Shown: positions 63,182-64,000 of the stretch, one piece after another | Layout: every line of letters begins with the position of its first letter | How positions within the stretch are numbered: position 1 is the first letter of the stretch | Source of the DNA: Nannocystis pusilla | GTDB taxonomy: Bacteria > Myxococcota_A > Polyangia > Nannocystales > Nannocystaceae | Direction of reading: 5' to 3' | Assembly (NCBI RefSeq): GCF_026626665.1 | Contig: NZ_JAPNKE010000002.1 | Location: 1,923,204-1,987,203, forward strand | DNA length: 64,000 bases | The notes under the pieces: generated by a model | Told to the model about the DNA's origin: nothing | Databases searched by the model: none | Seen by the model: the letters and a program-made list of their open reading frames with translations, nothing else | Program-made: the position numbers and the translations under genes

Positions 63182-63970
63182 TCAGGCGCGGGCGCAGGCG
63201 GCCCGGTAGGCGTCGGCGAAGCGACGGGCGCGCTCGGGGTCGACGGGGCCGCCGGCGCGGCCGTCGGCTCGCAGAGCGCTGCCGACGATGACGCCGTCGC
63301 ACAGCTCGGCGAGGACGGGCAGGGCGGCCTCGGTGGCGCCGCTGGCGACGTAGAGCGGGACGCCGCCGGCGGCCGCCCGTACGCTGCGCAGGTGGTCGGG
63401 ATCGACGGCCTCGCCGGTGCCGCTGCCGGTGACGAGGACGGCGTCGGCGAGGCTGCGCTGGACGAGGTCGCGGGTCTCGTCGGCGAGGTCGCGGGCGGCG
63501 AGCGGGGCGGAGTGCTTGACCGCGACGTCGGCCCAGATCTGGAGGTCGGGCCGCCCGAGCTCGCGGCGGAGACGGAGGACGTCGGCGGCCTGACCCTCGA
63601 CGACGCCCTGATCGGTGACGCGCGCGCCGGAGAGGACGTTGATCCGCACGCTCGCGGCGCCGACGACGACGGCGATGGCGACCGCGGCGAGGCCGTCGTT
63701 GCGCAGGACGTTGATGCCGAGCGCGAGGTCGGGGCAGGCGTCGCGCACCGCGAGGGCGCAGGCGGTGATGCCGGCGATGCTGACCGGAGGGACATGTCCC
63801 TTGAAGAAGGGGACGTCGCCGAAGTTCTCGACGACGGCGAGATCGAAGCCGGCCGCGGCGAGGGCCCGGGCGTCGCGGGCGACTGCGCGGGCGAGCGCGG
63901 CGACGGGCTCGCTGCTGCGCGGGCTGCCGGGGAGCGGCGGGAGGTGCAAGACGCCGACGAGGCTGCGCAT
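63182..63970 (-). CDS. BtpA/SgcQ-family protein
   Basis: 262 residues, TIM-barrel fold. Family pattern: LVGVLHLPPLPGSPR at the N-terminus, AAGFDLAVVENFGDVPFF, GINVLRNDGLAAVAIAVVVG, SVRINVLSGARVTDQGVVEG and VLVTGSGTGEAVD. In cyanobacteria BtpA aids photosystem I assembly; this organism shows no photosynthesis genes here, so another, likely metabolic, role is expected. The DNA contains AGGGACATGTCCCT (63788-63801), a perfect palindrome read in frame as KGHVPP. Confidence 0.88.
   Translation of the reverse strand: MRSLVGVLHLPPLPGSPRSSEPVAALARAVARDARALAAAGFDLAVVENFGDVPFFKGHVPPVSIAGITACALAVRDACPDLALGINVLRNDGLAAVAIAVVVGAASVRINVLSGARVTDQGVVEGQAADVLRLRRELGRPDLQIWADVAVKHSAPLAARDLADETRDLVQRSLADAVLVTGSGTGEAVDPDHLRSVRAAAGGVPLYVASGATEAALPVLAELCDGVIVGSALRADGRAGGPVDPERARRFADAYRAACARA
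63788..63801. repeat. Intragenic AGGGACATGTCCCT palindrome
   Basis: A perfect 14-bp palindrome within the BtpA-family gene, identical in core to the intergenic GGACATGTCC elements. Confidence 0.7.
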
Positions 63971-64000
63971 GGCGGCGAAGGTTAGCAGCGATCGCCGCGG

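Overview
This is a 64 kb window of very GC-rich chromosomal DNA from what looks like a myxobacterium (Myxococcota, plausibly Nannocystales-like; this is an inference from gene content). The signs are many lipoproteins, a MYXO-CTERM-like tail, DUF4215-type Cys-rich repeats, AgmX-type C-terminal domains, DUF4388 and VIT/VWA proteins, and mixed strands with few long operons. No phage, transposase, integrase or CRISPR was seen.

Layout. 0.7-11 kb: AgmX-like lipoprotein, queF, OmpA/MYXO-CTERM protein, Lys/Ala-rich basic protein, GAF-STAS regulator, lysine-methyltransferase-like protein, MDR oxidoreductase, lipoprotein, lipid-kinase-like protein. 11-19 kb: S46 peptidase, AAC(3)-like acetyltransferase, gamma-glutamyltransferase, DUF1254/DUF1214 lipoprotein. 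19.5-28.4 kb: large DUF4388/TPR protein, an overlapping operon of Omp85-like protein, DUF4390-like protein and NtrY-like kinase, a lone receiver and a GlmU N-domain-like nucleotidyltransferase. 28.6-38.9 kb: VIT/VWA lipoprotein, YpfJ-type metalloprotease, then a three-gene cluster of DabA plus NuoL-like and NuoM-like membrane proteins, probably for inorganic-carbon uptake. 39-50 kb: STAND ATPase with TPRs, two Cys-rich lipoproteins, membrane sulfatase-fold protein, thiC with a TPP riboswitch. 50-64 kb: second GAF-STAS regulator, saccharopine-dehydrogenase-like reductase, small lipoproteins, TonB-dependent receptor, 3-hydroxyacyl-CoA dehydrogenase/enoyl-CoA hydratase fusion, rph, rdgB, tRNA-Pro, tRNA-Arg, BtpA-family protein.

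The most unusual feature is a dispersed family of short hairpins built on TGTCC-(4 nt)-GGACA and RCATGY palindromes (for example ATGTCC-TTCG-GGACAT). They sit just 3' of most genes. They occur in six of the seven directly convergent gaps, are amplified into locus-specific tandem repeats (periods 36, 59, 76 and 111 bp), and also occur in frame inside coding sequences. Only two canonical hairpin-plus-T-tract terminators were noticed. The hairpins may therefore act in 3'-end formation or mRNA stability; this is an inference.

The second pervasive feature is about 15 single frameshifts in 11 genes, nearly all in homopolymers or CG/CT repeats. Protein similarity continues in another frame after each one. 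This looks like uncorrected sequencing indels, so these genes are given as single features spanning the frameshift.
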